From: Hyphomicrobiales bacterium
GTDB taxonomy: Bacteria; Pseudomonadota; Alphaproteobacteria; Rhizobiales; JAUVMS01
Length of the DNA: 12,679 nt
Direction of reading: 5' to 3'
NCBI GenBank assembly: GCA_030600135.1
Contig: JAUVMS010000041.1
Location: 1 to 12,679 of the forward strand
Shown: positions 1 to 6,579 of the stretch, one piece after another
Position numbering within the stretch: the first letter of the stretch is position 1
How the letters are laid out: each line of letters begins with the position of its first letter
Position numbers and translations under genes: made by a program
The notes under the pieces: model-generated
Told to the model about the DNA's origin: nothing
What the model saw: the letters and a program-made list of their open reading frames with translations, nothing else
The model's database searches: none

Positions 1-699
1 GGCCATAATGCCGTGATGCTGACCCGCCTGCCAAAGCTGGTCCCAAAGGACAAGTGCATTTTCGGGCGTCGTCCAAAGCTCGTAACCGAGGTCGCCGGTA
101 AAGCCGGTTCGCGAGATCATCACATCACCAGCCGCGCCGAAGGCGAGATTTTGCATCGCAAACGGCCGCAATCCGCCGGCGTCGTCCAAACCTGCCTCCT
201 TGAGAACGGCAAAGGATGTCGGTCCCTGCAGCGCCAATCCGACGATATCTTCGCTCACGTCCTCGATGGAAACGTCGTGTCCGAACGCCGCGGCATGGAG
301 CCAGGGCAGGTGGCGCTCCTGCGAGCAGAGTCGAAACTCGTTCGGCCCCAATCGAAAGAGCGTGCCGTCGTCCAGCACTTTGCCGTCATCGTCACACCAA
401 AGCGTGTACTGAACGCGACCCGGTCGCAGCTTGGCGACATTGCGCACTGTCAGTCGATTGAGATAGCGCTCCGCATCTGGCCCCTCGATCCGATACTTGA
501 TCATTGGTGTCAGATCGAAGAGCGTTGCCGAATTGCGAATGGCGGAATATTCCAGCTCCAAGTCCCGGTAGACGTTGGCGACGGTGTAGCCCGACCACGG
601 CGCCCAGTCGTTGGTCTCGGCCAGTGCCGACGTGCGCTCATGGAAGGGCGTGGTGAGCAAGGGAGTGCGAAAGTGCTCGCGCGCTGCCGCCTTCGTCAT
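1..699 (-). CDS. GcvT-like aminomethyltransferase (partial, C-terminus off the left edge)
   Basis: The minus frame is open from the ATG at 697-699 to the window edge, giving 233 residues without a stop. It reads as the folate-binding domain of the GcvT / dimethylglycine dehydrogenase family, which transfers a one-carbon unit from an amine carrier to tetrahydrofolate. Visible family features are the GKVLDDGTLF segment at about residues 106-115, matching the region with the catalytic Asp of T-protein, then ALQGPTS at 156-162 and RTGFTGDLGYELW at 197-209. GcvT proteins are usually about 360-400 aa, so roughly 130-170 residues are probably missing. A strong Shine-Dalgarno GGAGGG lies at 706-711, 6 bases upstream of the start. 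The ATG overlaps the stop of the upstream FAD oxidoreductase gene in an ATGA, so the two are probably coupled. No glycine cleavage P or H gene is visible. A stand-alone amine demethylation role therefore seems likelier than the glycine cleavage system, but this is inference. Confidence 0.9.
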   Translation of the reverse strand, partial: MTKAAAREHFRTPLLTTPFHERTSALAETNDWAPWSGYTVANVYRDLELEYSAIRNSATLFDLTPMIKYRIEGPDAERYLNRLTVRNVAKLRPGRVQYTLWCDDDGKVLDDGTLFRLGPNEFRLCSQERHLPWLHAAAFGHDVSIEDVSEDIVGLALQGPTSFAVLKEAGLDDAGGLRPFAMQNLAFGAAGDVMISRTGFTGDLGYELWTTPENALVLWDQLWQAGQHHGIMA

Positions 700-2267
700 G
701 GCCTGCCCTCCAATTCGATCACCCGCGCTGCCGCATTCATGCCGGCAGCTCCCATTACGCCGCCGCCGGGGTGCGAGCCGGCGCTGCAAAGATAAAGCCC
801 TGGCATCGGTGTGGCGTATTGCGCCACCCCAGGAACGGGCCGCAGCATGAGCATTTGGTCAATCGCGAGTTCGCCATGGTGCCAGTGCCCGCCCGGCAAT
901 CGAAACTTGGTCTCCAGGTCGGCCGGAGTCAGCAGTTGTGCCGCGGTGATTTGCTCACGAATGTGGGGCGCGTACTGCGCGATGAGATCGATCACCTTTT
1001 CCTGGAACGCTTTGCTCGCCTCGTCCCATCCGGCTTTGAGCTCGAAGGGTGCGTATTGAACTACCGCCGAGACGACATGCTTGCCGGCGGGCGCCAGCGA
1101 CGGATCGGCAATCGACGGGATCGTCAGCTCGATGACCGGCTCGGGCGAATAATGTCCGTACTTCGAGGGATTGAACGCCCGCTCCACATAATCGATGCCC
1201 GGCGCGATGACCAATCGGCCATCCAGATGCAGGCGATCCAGATTCTTGAATTCGGGTACCCCATCGAGCGCCAAGTGTAGTTTCGCGGCGTTGCCCTGCA
1301 TGCGAATATTGCGCAGGCGCCGCACCAACCCTGTGTCCAAGTGCTCTGGCCCGAGCATGCCGAGCAACGTGGTTCGCGGGTTGGCCGCGGAGACGATGCA
1401 GTCGGCGCCGAGTTCGTCGCCGGTCGCGAGCCGAACGCCCTTTACCCGATCATCCTCCACGAGGATTTTCTCAACCATGGCGCCAGTGACGATCGACGCA
1501 CCTTCCGCCTCCGCCGCCTGCGCCAAGGCCTGCGTCACCGCGCCCATGCCGCCCTTGGGCAATGCCAGCGCACCCTGTTGGCCGAGCGCTTCACCGGCAT
1601 ATCGATAAAGGAGAGAAAACAGTGACCCCGGCGAGCGTGGACCTTGGTGCGTGCCGAGCACGGCATCCAGCGCCACTGCGCCCTTGAGGCGATCGTCCTC
1701 GAATTCGTCCTCCAGCAGATCGGCGACATTGATCAATATGACGCGCAAGAACTCGCGCATGTCGTCGCGGCCCAATTTGCGAACTGACCAACCGAGTTTG
1801 GCAAGCGCCAGGCTATCGCGGCCTTCCGGTGATTTTAGCCTTGGCGGGGTTTGGCCGAGTATAGGCTTGAGAGTATCGGCGAACCGCATGAGCCGAGCGC
1901 GGAATTCCGGCCAAACCTCACGGTCGCCCGTGGTAATCCCATCGCCTGACAGCTCCGCATCTCCGCCCTTGATCACAAGATGTTTGCCGTCTGAATCGAG
2001 CGCCACGGTATCCATATCCGCGGCGGCATATTCCAAACCAAACTCCTCGAGCTGCAAATCGGCGACCACCTTGGGGTGCAGCTGATTGAGGATGTGCGCA
2101 CAACCGGAGACCTTTGTCCCGGGCGCGATCTCGATGGTTTTTGCCGCGCCGCCAAGCTCGTGGTCGGCTTCCAGCACCGTCACGGACAGCCCGGCACGTG
2201 CCAAATAGGCGGCGCAAACGAGGCCGTTGTGCCCACCACCAATGATGATTGCGTTAGAGGACGCCAT
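696..2267 (-). CDS. CrtI/phytoene-desaturase-like NAD(P)/FAD-dependent oxidoreductase, copy B
   Basis: The 523-residue protein opens with an FAD-binding Rossmann motif: IIIGGGHNG at residues 7-15, and the acidic end of the second strand followed by a GG at VLEADHELGG (31-40). It ends with the family's C-terminal FAD contact, a Ser-His-Pro-Gly-Gly-Gly run in a glycine-rich helix start at about 489-512. This architecture and length fit the phytoene dehydrogenase-like / PYROXD2-type flavoproteins (COG1233). Many of these act on substrates other than carotenoids. No carotenoid genes such as crtB or crtE are present here, so a carotenoid role is not supported. The start overlaps the 3' end of the upstream paralogue by 14 bases and has no strong ribosome-binding site, which suggests coupled translation. 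The stop overlaps the start of the GcvT-like gene. An amine or amino-acid oxidase role next to GcvT is plausible but unproven. The protein is soluble, with no signal peptide seen. Confidence 0.9.
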   Translation of the reverse strand: MASSNAIIIGGGHNGLVCAAYLARAGLSVTVLEADHELGGAAKTIEIAPGTKVSGCAHILNQLHPKVVADLQLEEFGLEYAAADMDTVALDSDGKHLVIKGGDAELSGDGITTGDREVWPEFRARLMRFADTLKPILGQTPPRLKSPEGRDSLALAKLGWSVRKLGRDDMREFLRVILINVADLLEDEFEDDRLKGAVALDAVLGTHQGPRSPGSLFSLLYRYAGEALGQQGALALPKGGMGAVTQALAQAAEAEGASIVTGAMVEKILVEDDRVKGVRLATGDELGADCIVSAANPRTTLLGMLGPEHLDTGLVRRLRNIRMQGNAAKLHLALDGVPEFKNLDRLHLDGRLVIAPGIDYVERAFNPSKYGHYSPEPVIELTIPSIADPSLAPAGKHVVSAVVQYAPFELKAGWDEASKAFQEKVIDLIAQYAPHIREQITAAQLLTPADLETKFRLPGGHWHHGELAIDQMLMLRPVPGVAQYATPMPGLYLCSAGSHPGGGVMGAAGMNAAARVIELEGRP

Positions 2268-3870
2268 AGGCTTTGCTCATGTCCTGAGGTTGCTTGAGGT
2301 CACGCAGGATCTCGCTGGCCGCATTACGCCCCGGCGCGCCCATCACACCGCCGCCGGGATGCGTCGACGATCCGCACATATATAGGCCATTAATGGGCGA
2401 GCGATACTGCGCATATCCCGGTACCGGCCGGTTGAACAGAAGTTGGTCGAACGTCAACTCGCCTTGGAAGATATTGCCCTCCGTCAGTCCCACCTCGTTT
2501 TCAAGCTCGCGTGGAGTGCGCACTTCCATATGGCGAATGAGGTCCTTGAAATTGGGGCTGTACTCGGCGATTTGGTTCACCACGGTTTTGCCGAAGGCGT
2601 CGCGATCCTCGTCGGTCCACTCGCCAGTCGCCAATTTCGGCGGACAGTACTGCACGAAACACGACATGAAGTGTTTGCCCGGCGCCGTCATTGTCGGGTC
2701 CACCGTGGTTGGGATCATCATGTCGATGAAGGGATCGGCAGACCAGCGCCCCTCCTTCCAGTCGTCATAGCCGCGCTCCATTCGCTCGACCGTGTCGGTG
2801 AAGTGCATGTCACCACGCACGCAGGTCGAGCCCTCGGGCAGCGCCGGGAAATGCGGCATGCCGTCGAGCGCGATATTGACCTTGCCCGACGAGCCGCGGA
2901 TCTTGAAGTTCTTCACCTGCTTGACGAAACTCTCTGGCAGCTCACTCTTCTCCACGAGCTTTAGGAACGTCCGCTTAACGTCGGCGCTCGAGACCACGAG
3001 CTTGCCCGCCACCTCCTCGCCGCCGTCGAGCACGACACCGGTTGTGCGGCCACCATGGGTCAACACCTTGTCGACGCCGGCACCCGTGCGAACTTCGCCG
3101 CCGAACTCTTCGAGGGCACCGCTAAGCGCCCGTGTGATCGCTCCCATACCGCCGCGCGCATAGCCCCACGCGCCCGAGTTTCCATCCACCTCGCCCATGT
3201 AGTGATGCAGCAGCACATAAGCCGAGCCCGGCGAGTATGGTCCGAGCGCCGTGCCGATGATGCCGGAAATCGCGAGTTTGGCCTTAAACACGTCGGTCTC
3301 GAAATACTCGTCGAGGAACTCAGCGATGCTCATGGTCCAAAAGCGGATCATGTCATACATTTCCGCTTCCGGTAGTTCGTAGAGCTTGCGCCCCAAGTAG
3401 ACCAGCTCTTGCAAATCGCGCGGTTTGAACGATACCGGATCAGGCGGCGTGCGCATCAGCAATGGGCGAATAAATCGGCAGTGCCTCAAGACGTCGACGC
3501 TGTAGCGATCGTAGGCTTCCGCGTCGCGTGCGGAAAAGCGTGCGATCTCGCGCCGGTGGGCATCGTGATCACGGTAGCTCGCCAAATAATCTCCATCTTG
3601 CATGAAAACCGCGCCGCCATCGAACGGCAGCACCTGCAAGCCATGTCGAGGCAGATCGAGATCGCGCATGATCTCGGGGCGCAGCAAGCTGCAGACATAT
3701 GAACAGTTGGAATAGAGCCAGCCGGGATGAAGCTCACGGCTCGTCGCTGCGCCACCGATATGGTCGGTCCTTTCGACCACGACGACATCGAGCCCCGCCT
3801 TCGCCAAGTAGCACGCCGTGACGAGGCCGTTGTGCCCGGCACCAATGACAATCGCATCGTAAGCCTTCAT
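2254..3870 (-). CDS. CrtI/phytoene-desaturase-like NAD(P)/FAD-dependent oxidoreductase, copy A
   Basis: The 538-residue flavoprotein is paralogous to the next gene in the operon. It has the N-terminal dinucleotide-binding motif AIVIGAGHNGLV (residues 6-17) with VVERTDHIGGAA (31-42). The matching C-terminal FAD motif is a Thr-His-Pro-Gly-Gly-Gly stretch followed by VMGAPGRNAA (about 502-518). Only the two FAD-contact ends are nearly the same as in copy B. The middle, which forms the substrate domain, differs, so the two likely act on different substrates or as a heteromeric pair. The start is supported by AAGAGG at 3880-3885, 9 bases upstream of the ATG. This is the first intact gene of the operon. 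Its promoter must lie in 3871-3926 or inside the aminotransferase remnant upstream. Annotation as phytoene desaturase would be an over-call. FAD-dependent oxidoreductase of unknown substrate is the safe description. Confidence 0.92.
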   Translation of the reverse strand: MKAYDAIVIGAGHNGLVTACYLAKAGLDVVVVERTDHIGGAATSRELHPGWLYSNCSYVCSLLRPEIMRDLDLPRHGLQVLPFDGGAVFMQDGDYLASYRDHDAHRREIARFSARDAEAYDRYSVDVLRHCRFIRPLLMRTPPDPVSFKPRDLQELVYLGRKLYELPEAEMYDMIRFWTMSIAEFLDEYFETDVFKAKLAISGIIGTALGPYSPGSAYVLLHHYMGEVDGNSGAWGYARGGMGAITRALSGALEEFGGEVRTGAGVDKVLTHGGRTTGVVLDGGEEVAGKLVVSSADVKRTFLKLVEKSELPESFVKQVKNFKIRGSSGKVNIALDGMPHFPALPEGSTCVRGDMHFTDTVERMERGYDDWKEGRWSADPFIDMMIPTTVDPTMTAPGKHFMSCFVQYCPPKLATGEWTDEDRDAFGKTVVNQIAEYSPNFKDLIRHMEVRTPRELENEVGLTEGNIFQGELTFDQLLFNRPVPGYAQYRSPINGLYMCGSSTHPGGGVMGAPGRNAASEILRDLKQPQDMSKAYGVL

Positions 3871-3926
3871 GCCGCGTTACCTCTTCAACCTAATGCTGCC
3901 CTTGTTCCACCAAGTGCTCGGTTGCA

Positions 3927-4163
3927 TTACTCGACCACCCTTCCAAACGCCGCCAGAGTATCGGCCAAACACGGTTTATCACGCGCCGCACTGATGAACC
4001 AAGGCTCGCATAAGCCGGGTTCACAGAGCACCCCGTCGTGGTGCAGAAAGTGCGCCAAGCTATCGTAGAACGTATGGTCGGACGTTTTCCAGTCACGATA
4101 GTTGTGCGACGGCTCCTCGGCAACAAACAGCCCCCGATTAGGGGTATTCCCAGCAAAGGCATT
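3927..4163 (-). pseudogene. 3' remnant of a class-III aminotransferase (glutamate-1-semialdehyde aminomutase-like)
   Basis: One minus frame is open from 4196 down to a TAA at 3927-3929. It reads, in pieces, NRGLFVAEEPSHNYRDWKTS, DHTFYDSLAHFLHHDGVLCE and EPWFISAARDKPCLADTLAA. This resembles the C-terminal end of PLP-dependent class-III aminotransferases of the HemL type, recalled as having a Tyr-Arg-Asp-Trp segment, an EPDSREPWF-like segment and an Ala-His-Asp...CLADTL tail. Here the tail reads EPGLCEPWF and AARD, so several usually conserved residues have changed. Family resemblance fades upstream of about 4163 and the frame meets a stop at 4197-4199. The rest of the enzyme, including the PLP lysine, is absent and the neighbouring DUF1194 gene occupies the space. 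It lies 56 bases upstream of the FAD oxidoreductase operon in the same orientation, so it was probably once the operon's first gene. The similarity is from recognition, not from a search. Confidence 0.72.
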
Positions 4164-4242
4164 TATGATCTTCCGCGCGCCTAGCGTACGACTGGCTCAA
4201 ATCGATTTCATCTGCAACGCGAATACAGTATTTACGGCTCGC

Positions 4243-5127
4243 TCAATCCAGTTCGATTTCGGAGCGACGCCACCCTTGGTTGGCGTCGTTTCGTTGTTTC
4301 GCATCGCCAGGCACCTCGGCCACAATCGTCGAGCCAGTGCCACGCGCCACGAAGGGTTGGATCTCGCGCAGCAGTTTGCGCCGCGTTGCCGTAATGATGT
4401 TGTCGTAATCCCGAACCTCCATGACGAAGGCGCCAGGCCCGCCAATCACCGCTTTTCGGTAATATTTTCCCAATTGGCTGTCTTGACTGAGCACGGCCAA
4501 ACCATTGATGGTAATACCTTCGGCTATGGCAATGTCGCGCGCCAGCGTGACCGGCGGACCATTGTTGTTTATCCCGTCACCGGAAACATCAATTGAGCGC
4601 CGCCGCCCGTCAAATATGTTTGTGTTGATCAGCCGGCGACCGAAAAGCACGGCGCTGCCGATGGCGGTGCCATGTTCGAACCGGCGGTGACCTTTTGCCT
4701 CGATCAGCCGGGCAAACGTCATTGCACCTGATTCGTCAGTGATCCGTGTCCAGGGAATGGCTTGGACCTGTTGTCCGTTGGAGCTCCATTGCATCAGCGT
4801 TACTGCTAGGCCGTTTTCCCCCAGCGATTGTATTGCTGCAATGATTTGGGGGTGGCGGAAGGCACGAACCAAGCCTTTGATTTGGAGCCTGAACTCATGA
4901 TCATCGATGCTCGCCGAAACATCGACGGCGAGCACCAGTTCAAGTGCAACCGGTGTTCCAGCAACCGCCGTGCTCCGGACCAAATGGAATGTTGAAGCGA
5001 TCAACATCACGGCGGCCAAGGCAAACCGCAGCGCCCTATCAGCGAGAGGTCGTGTCACACCCACGGCACCATGGACTGTGCTTTCCACGCCACGGACAAA
5101 GGTCGCCGTTCGGCGGCTTGCCGGCAT
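4243..5127 (-). CDS. DUF1194 von Willebrand factor A-domain protein, exported
   Basis: The 294-residue protein has a basic N-terminus, a hydrophobic stretch at about residues 33-50 (RFALAAVMLIASTFHLV) that fits a signal peptide or membrane anchor, and a VWA domain from about 62 to 255. The metal-site (MIDAS) residues are visible: Asp69, Ser71 and Ser73 in DVSAS, Thr154 in EHGTAIGSA, and Asp184 in DVSGDG. The order VDVSASID, IDVSGDG, PGAFVMEVRDY and RRKLLREI matches the DUF1194 family of alphaproteobacteria. The function of that family is not established; a periplasmic or surface binding role is the usual guess. The start at 5127 is supported by AAAGGAG at 5136-5142, 8 bases upstream. The stop lies close to the aminotransferase remnant, so the gene sits exactly where the missing part of that gene would be. 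It has no evident link to the metabolic genes around it. Confidence 0.88.
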   Translation of the reverse strand: MPASRRTATFVRGVESTVHGAVGVTRPLADRALRFALAAVMLIASTFHLVRSTAVAGTPVALELVLAVDVSASIDDHEFRLQIKGLVRAFRHPQIIAAIQSLGENGLAVTLMQWSSNGQQVQAIPWTRITDESGAMTFARLIEAKGHRRFEHGTAIGSAVLFGRRLINTNIFDGRRRSIDVSGDGINNNGPPVTLARDIAIAEGITINGLAVLSQDSQLGKYYRKAVIGGPGAFVMEVRDYDNIITATRRKLLREIQPFVARGTGSTIVAEVPGDAKQRNDANQGWRRSEIELD

Positions 5128-5268
5128 TCAAAGAACTCCTTTGGTGGCACCATCTGTGCAATTTGGCCATCGATCACAATGTCGATCCGATGAACATCGT
5201 GAATGCTTCAACCTGGTCGTGGCGCATCAGAATGAATGCGATGCCCACAGAGTCGAAAAGGTAGCCTG

Positions 5269-5297
5269 TTGAGCGCACGCTCGGCAACGACTATCGT
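5269..5297 (+). promoter_or_regulatory. Possible sigma-70-type promoter for the GNAT-amidotransferase pair
   Basis: TTGAGC at 5269-5274 and TATCGT at 5292-5297 are separated by 17 bases and lie about 45 bases upstream of the GNAT start. Each hexamer matches the consensus at four of six positions. The spacing and position are right, but such matches occur by chance, so this is a weak call. Confidence 0.25.
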
Positions 5298-5326
5298 TTA
5301 CCAACGGTGGTTCGAGTCGAATGCTT

Positions 5327-5332
5327 GGGGAG
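5327..5332 (+). promoter_or_regulatory. Ribosome-binding site that fixes the GNAT start
   Basis: GGGGAG lies 9 bases before the ATG at 5342-5344. An earlier in-frame ATG at 5321 would place this Shine-Dalgarno inside the coding sequence, so the later start is preferred. Confidence 0.6.
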
Positions 5333-5341
5333 TGGTGCAAG

Positions 5342-5803
5342 ATGTCGGGCGAACAGCAGATCACGGTCAGAAACCTGCAACAATCCGACGAAACAGATTG
5401 GCGTCCGTTGTGGCGTGGCTACCTCGAATTTTACAAGCACAAGATCGCCGACGACGTTACCGGCTCGACCTGGCGTCGCCTGCTATCGGACGACCCGACA
5501 TTCGTCGGCCTCGCTGCCGAGCACGAGGGGCGCGTTATCGGCATTGCCCACTACATTCTGCATCCCTCTACTTGGTCGCGCAGCCACTATTGTTACTTGG
5601 AGGATCTCTTTGTTGACCCCAGTGCGCGCGGGAAAGGCGCCGGGCGTCTGCTCATCGAAGAGATCTACAGGCGTGCCGACGACGCGGGTTGGGATCGCGT
5701 GTATTGGATTACGCAAGAGTTCAACTACAAGGGGCGAATCCTCTACGACAAGCTCGCTAGAAAGACGGATTGCATAACTTATGAGCGCAAAGAGGACGCT
5801 TGA
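5342..5803 (+). CDS. GNAT-family N-acetyltransferase
   Basis: The 153-residue protein, from the preferred start, is a single GNAT domain that would use acetyl-CoA to acetylate an amine. Motif A is clear: YLEDLFVDPSARGKGAGRLL at about residues 85-104, with the acetyl-CoA pyrophosphate-binding turn Arg96-Gly-Lys-Gly-Ala-Gly101, followed by a helix. The end of the fold appears as WITQEFNYKGRILYDKLA (122-139), with the usual Tyr near the C-terminus. The length is normal for small single-domain acetyltransferases. An upstream in-frame ATG at 5321 would add 7 residues but has no ribosome-binding site. The stop TGA at 5801-5803 is directly followed by the ATG of the amidotransferase gene, so the two are cotranscribed. 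The substrate is unknown. Proteins of this kind acetylate small amines, antibiotics or protein N-termini, and nothing here separates these. Confidence 0.9.
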   Translation: MSGEQQITVRNLQQSDETDWRPLWRGYLEFYKHKIADDVTGSTWRRLLSDDPTFVGLAAEHEGRVIGIAHYILHPSTWSRSHYCYLEDLFVDPSARGKGAGRLLIEEIYRRADDAGWDRVYWITQEFNYKGRILYDKLARKTDCITYERKEDA

Positions 5804-6523
5804 ATGAGCCGTCACCAGCGTCTCCTACTCGTCGTGCATCACGACCCGAGCGATCTCGGACAGGTGCGCACGGTCCTGGAAAAGCTAGGCCAGAGTTTCG
5901 ACATTTGCTGCCCGATGACGGGCGACGAATTGCCCGCGCCCCAGGTATACGACAGAGCCATTGTCTTTGGCGGAAGCTATAGCGCCATGGACGATCATCT
6001 CGCCGAGATCCGATCCGATATCAAATGGCTCGAGTGCGCCTTTGCCTGTGACACTGCACTTGTCGGCATTTGCCTCGGCGCCCAGCTGATGGCAAGGGCG
6101 CTTGGCGCCCCGGTCGTGCGTCCTGTCGATGGTGAGTGCGAGGTTGGTTTCGTTACCATCACGCCGACCGCGGCCGGCGAGGGTATTTTCCCGCCCGACG
6201 CACGCCTCTTTTTTCAGTGGCACGAGGACGACTTTGAGGTGCCGGACGAAGCTGTGCTACTGGCCCGTGGCCAGGCTTTTCCAAACCAGGCCTTCGCTTA
6301 TCGTGATCACTCGTTCGCCTTCCAATTTCATCCAGAGTCCAGTGCCCCACAGGTTCGCGAATGGATGACCGTCTCTACGTCGTTTCTCGATCGACAGGGA
6401 GCGGATAAGCCGGAAAAACAGTTTGCCGATTTTGCACAACATGGATCGGCACAACGTGCTTGGCTAGAAGAGTTTTTGACAGGTTGGCTCGGCAAGACAT
6501 CGCGCGAACCTCAAGGCAAATAG
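5804..6523 (+). CDS. Class-I (triad) glutamine amidotransferase
   Basis: The 239-residue protein has the triad glutaminase fold, which hydrolyses glutamine to ammonia for a partner, or in some stand-alone members hydrolyses gamma-glutamyl amides. The oxyanion region FGGSYSAMDD lies at 55-64. The nucleophile elbow GICLGAQLMARALGA (88-102) places the catalytic Cys at 90. The His-Glu pair is His176 and Glu178 in FQFHPESS. The protein resembles the stand-alone GMP-synthase-like amidotransferases (COG0518) rather than GuaA, because no synthetase domain follows. AGAGG at 5791-5795, 8 bases upstream, supports the start, which touches the GNAT stop. The C-terminal 45 residues are polar and less conserved. 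With GNAT next to it, a role in forming or breaking an amide is possible. The true partner or substrate cannot be read from sequence. Confidence 0.9.
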   Translation: MSRHQRLLLVVHHDPSDLGQVRTVLEKLGQSFDICCPMTGDELPAPQVYDRAIVFGGSYSAMDDHLAEIRSDIKWLECAFACDTALVGICLGAQLMARALGAPVVRPVDGECEVGFVTITPTAAGEGIFPPDARLFFQWHEDDFEVPDEAVLLARGQAFPNQAFAYRDHSFAFQFHPESSAPQVREWMTVSTSFLDRQGADKPEKQFADFAQHGSAQRAWLEEFLTGWLGKTSREPQGK

Positions 6524-6579
6524 AACCAACTGCCTACAGCGCTTCCCAATTTATTCCCCCTCGTCTTGCGCAAGAGCTG
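6524..6579. other. Convergent intergenic gap between the amidotransferase and flavin oxidoreductase genes
   Basis: Two genes end facing each other across 56 bases. A perfect 12-base palindrome (TCTTGCGCAAGA, 6564-6575) is the only symmetric element. It has no loop and no T-run, so it is not a standard intrinsic terminator, and none was identified. Confidence 0.4.

Larger units (their letters stand above)
5128..5341. other. Divergent intergenic region between the DUF1194 gene and the GNAT gene
   Basis: These 214 bases separate two genes transcribed away from each other and must carry both promoters. No convincing gene was found. Minus frames give short readings, such as one containing IDIVIDGQIAQMVPPKEFF around 5140-5195, but they have no good start and run into the DUF1194 coding region. 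No RNA gene or long repeat is apparent. Confidence 0.5.

Noticed and set aside
13..795. Plus-strand open frame of 260 codons
   Set aside because: It lies opposite the GcvT-like gene, whose minus-frame translation has clear family motifs. The plus reading shows no recognisable domain.
756..2366. Similar GC-rich stretches near 756-780 and 2341-2366 suggesting a direct repeat
   Set aside because: They encode the same His-Pro-Gly-Gly-Gly FAD-binding motif in the two paralogous oxidoreductases, so the likeness comes from protein conservation.
696..3870. Carotenoid biosynthesis cluster based on phytoene-desaturase-like annotation
   Set aside because: No phytoene synthase, cyclase or GGPP synthase is present, and the neighbours point to one-carbon or amine metabolism. 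The fold alone does not imply carotenoid substrates.
3890..4162. Minus-strand open frame of 90 codons
   Set aside because: It is in a different frame from the aminotransferase-like reading of the same DNA and shows no recognisable features. The alternative frame carries the family motifs.
5140..5264. Short open readings in the divergent intergenic region, on both strands
   Set aside because: They lack a supported start, show no recognised domain, and some run into the DUF1194 coding region. No gene can be supported.
6564..6575. Perfect palindrome TCTTGCGCAAGA between convergent genes
   Set aside because: It has no loop and no T-run, so it does not fit an intrinsic terminator. A 12-base palindrome can occur by chance or be a binding site, but nothing else supports it.
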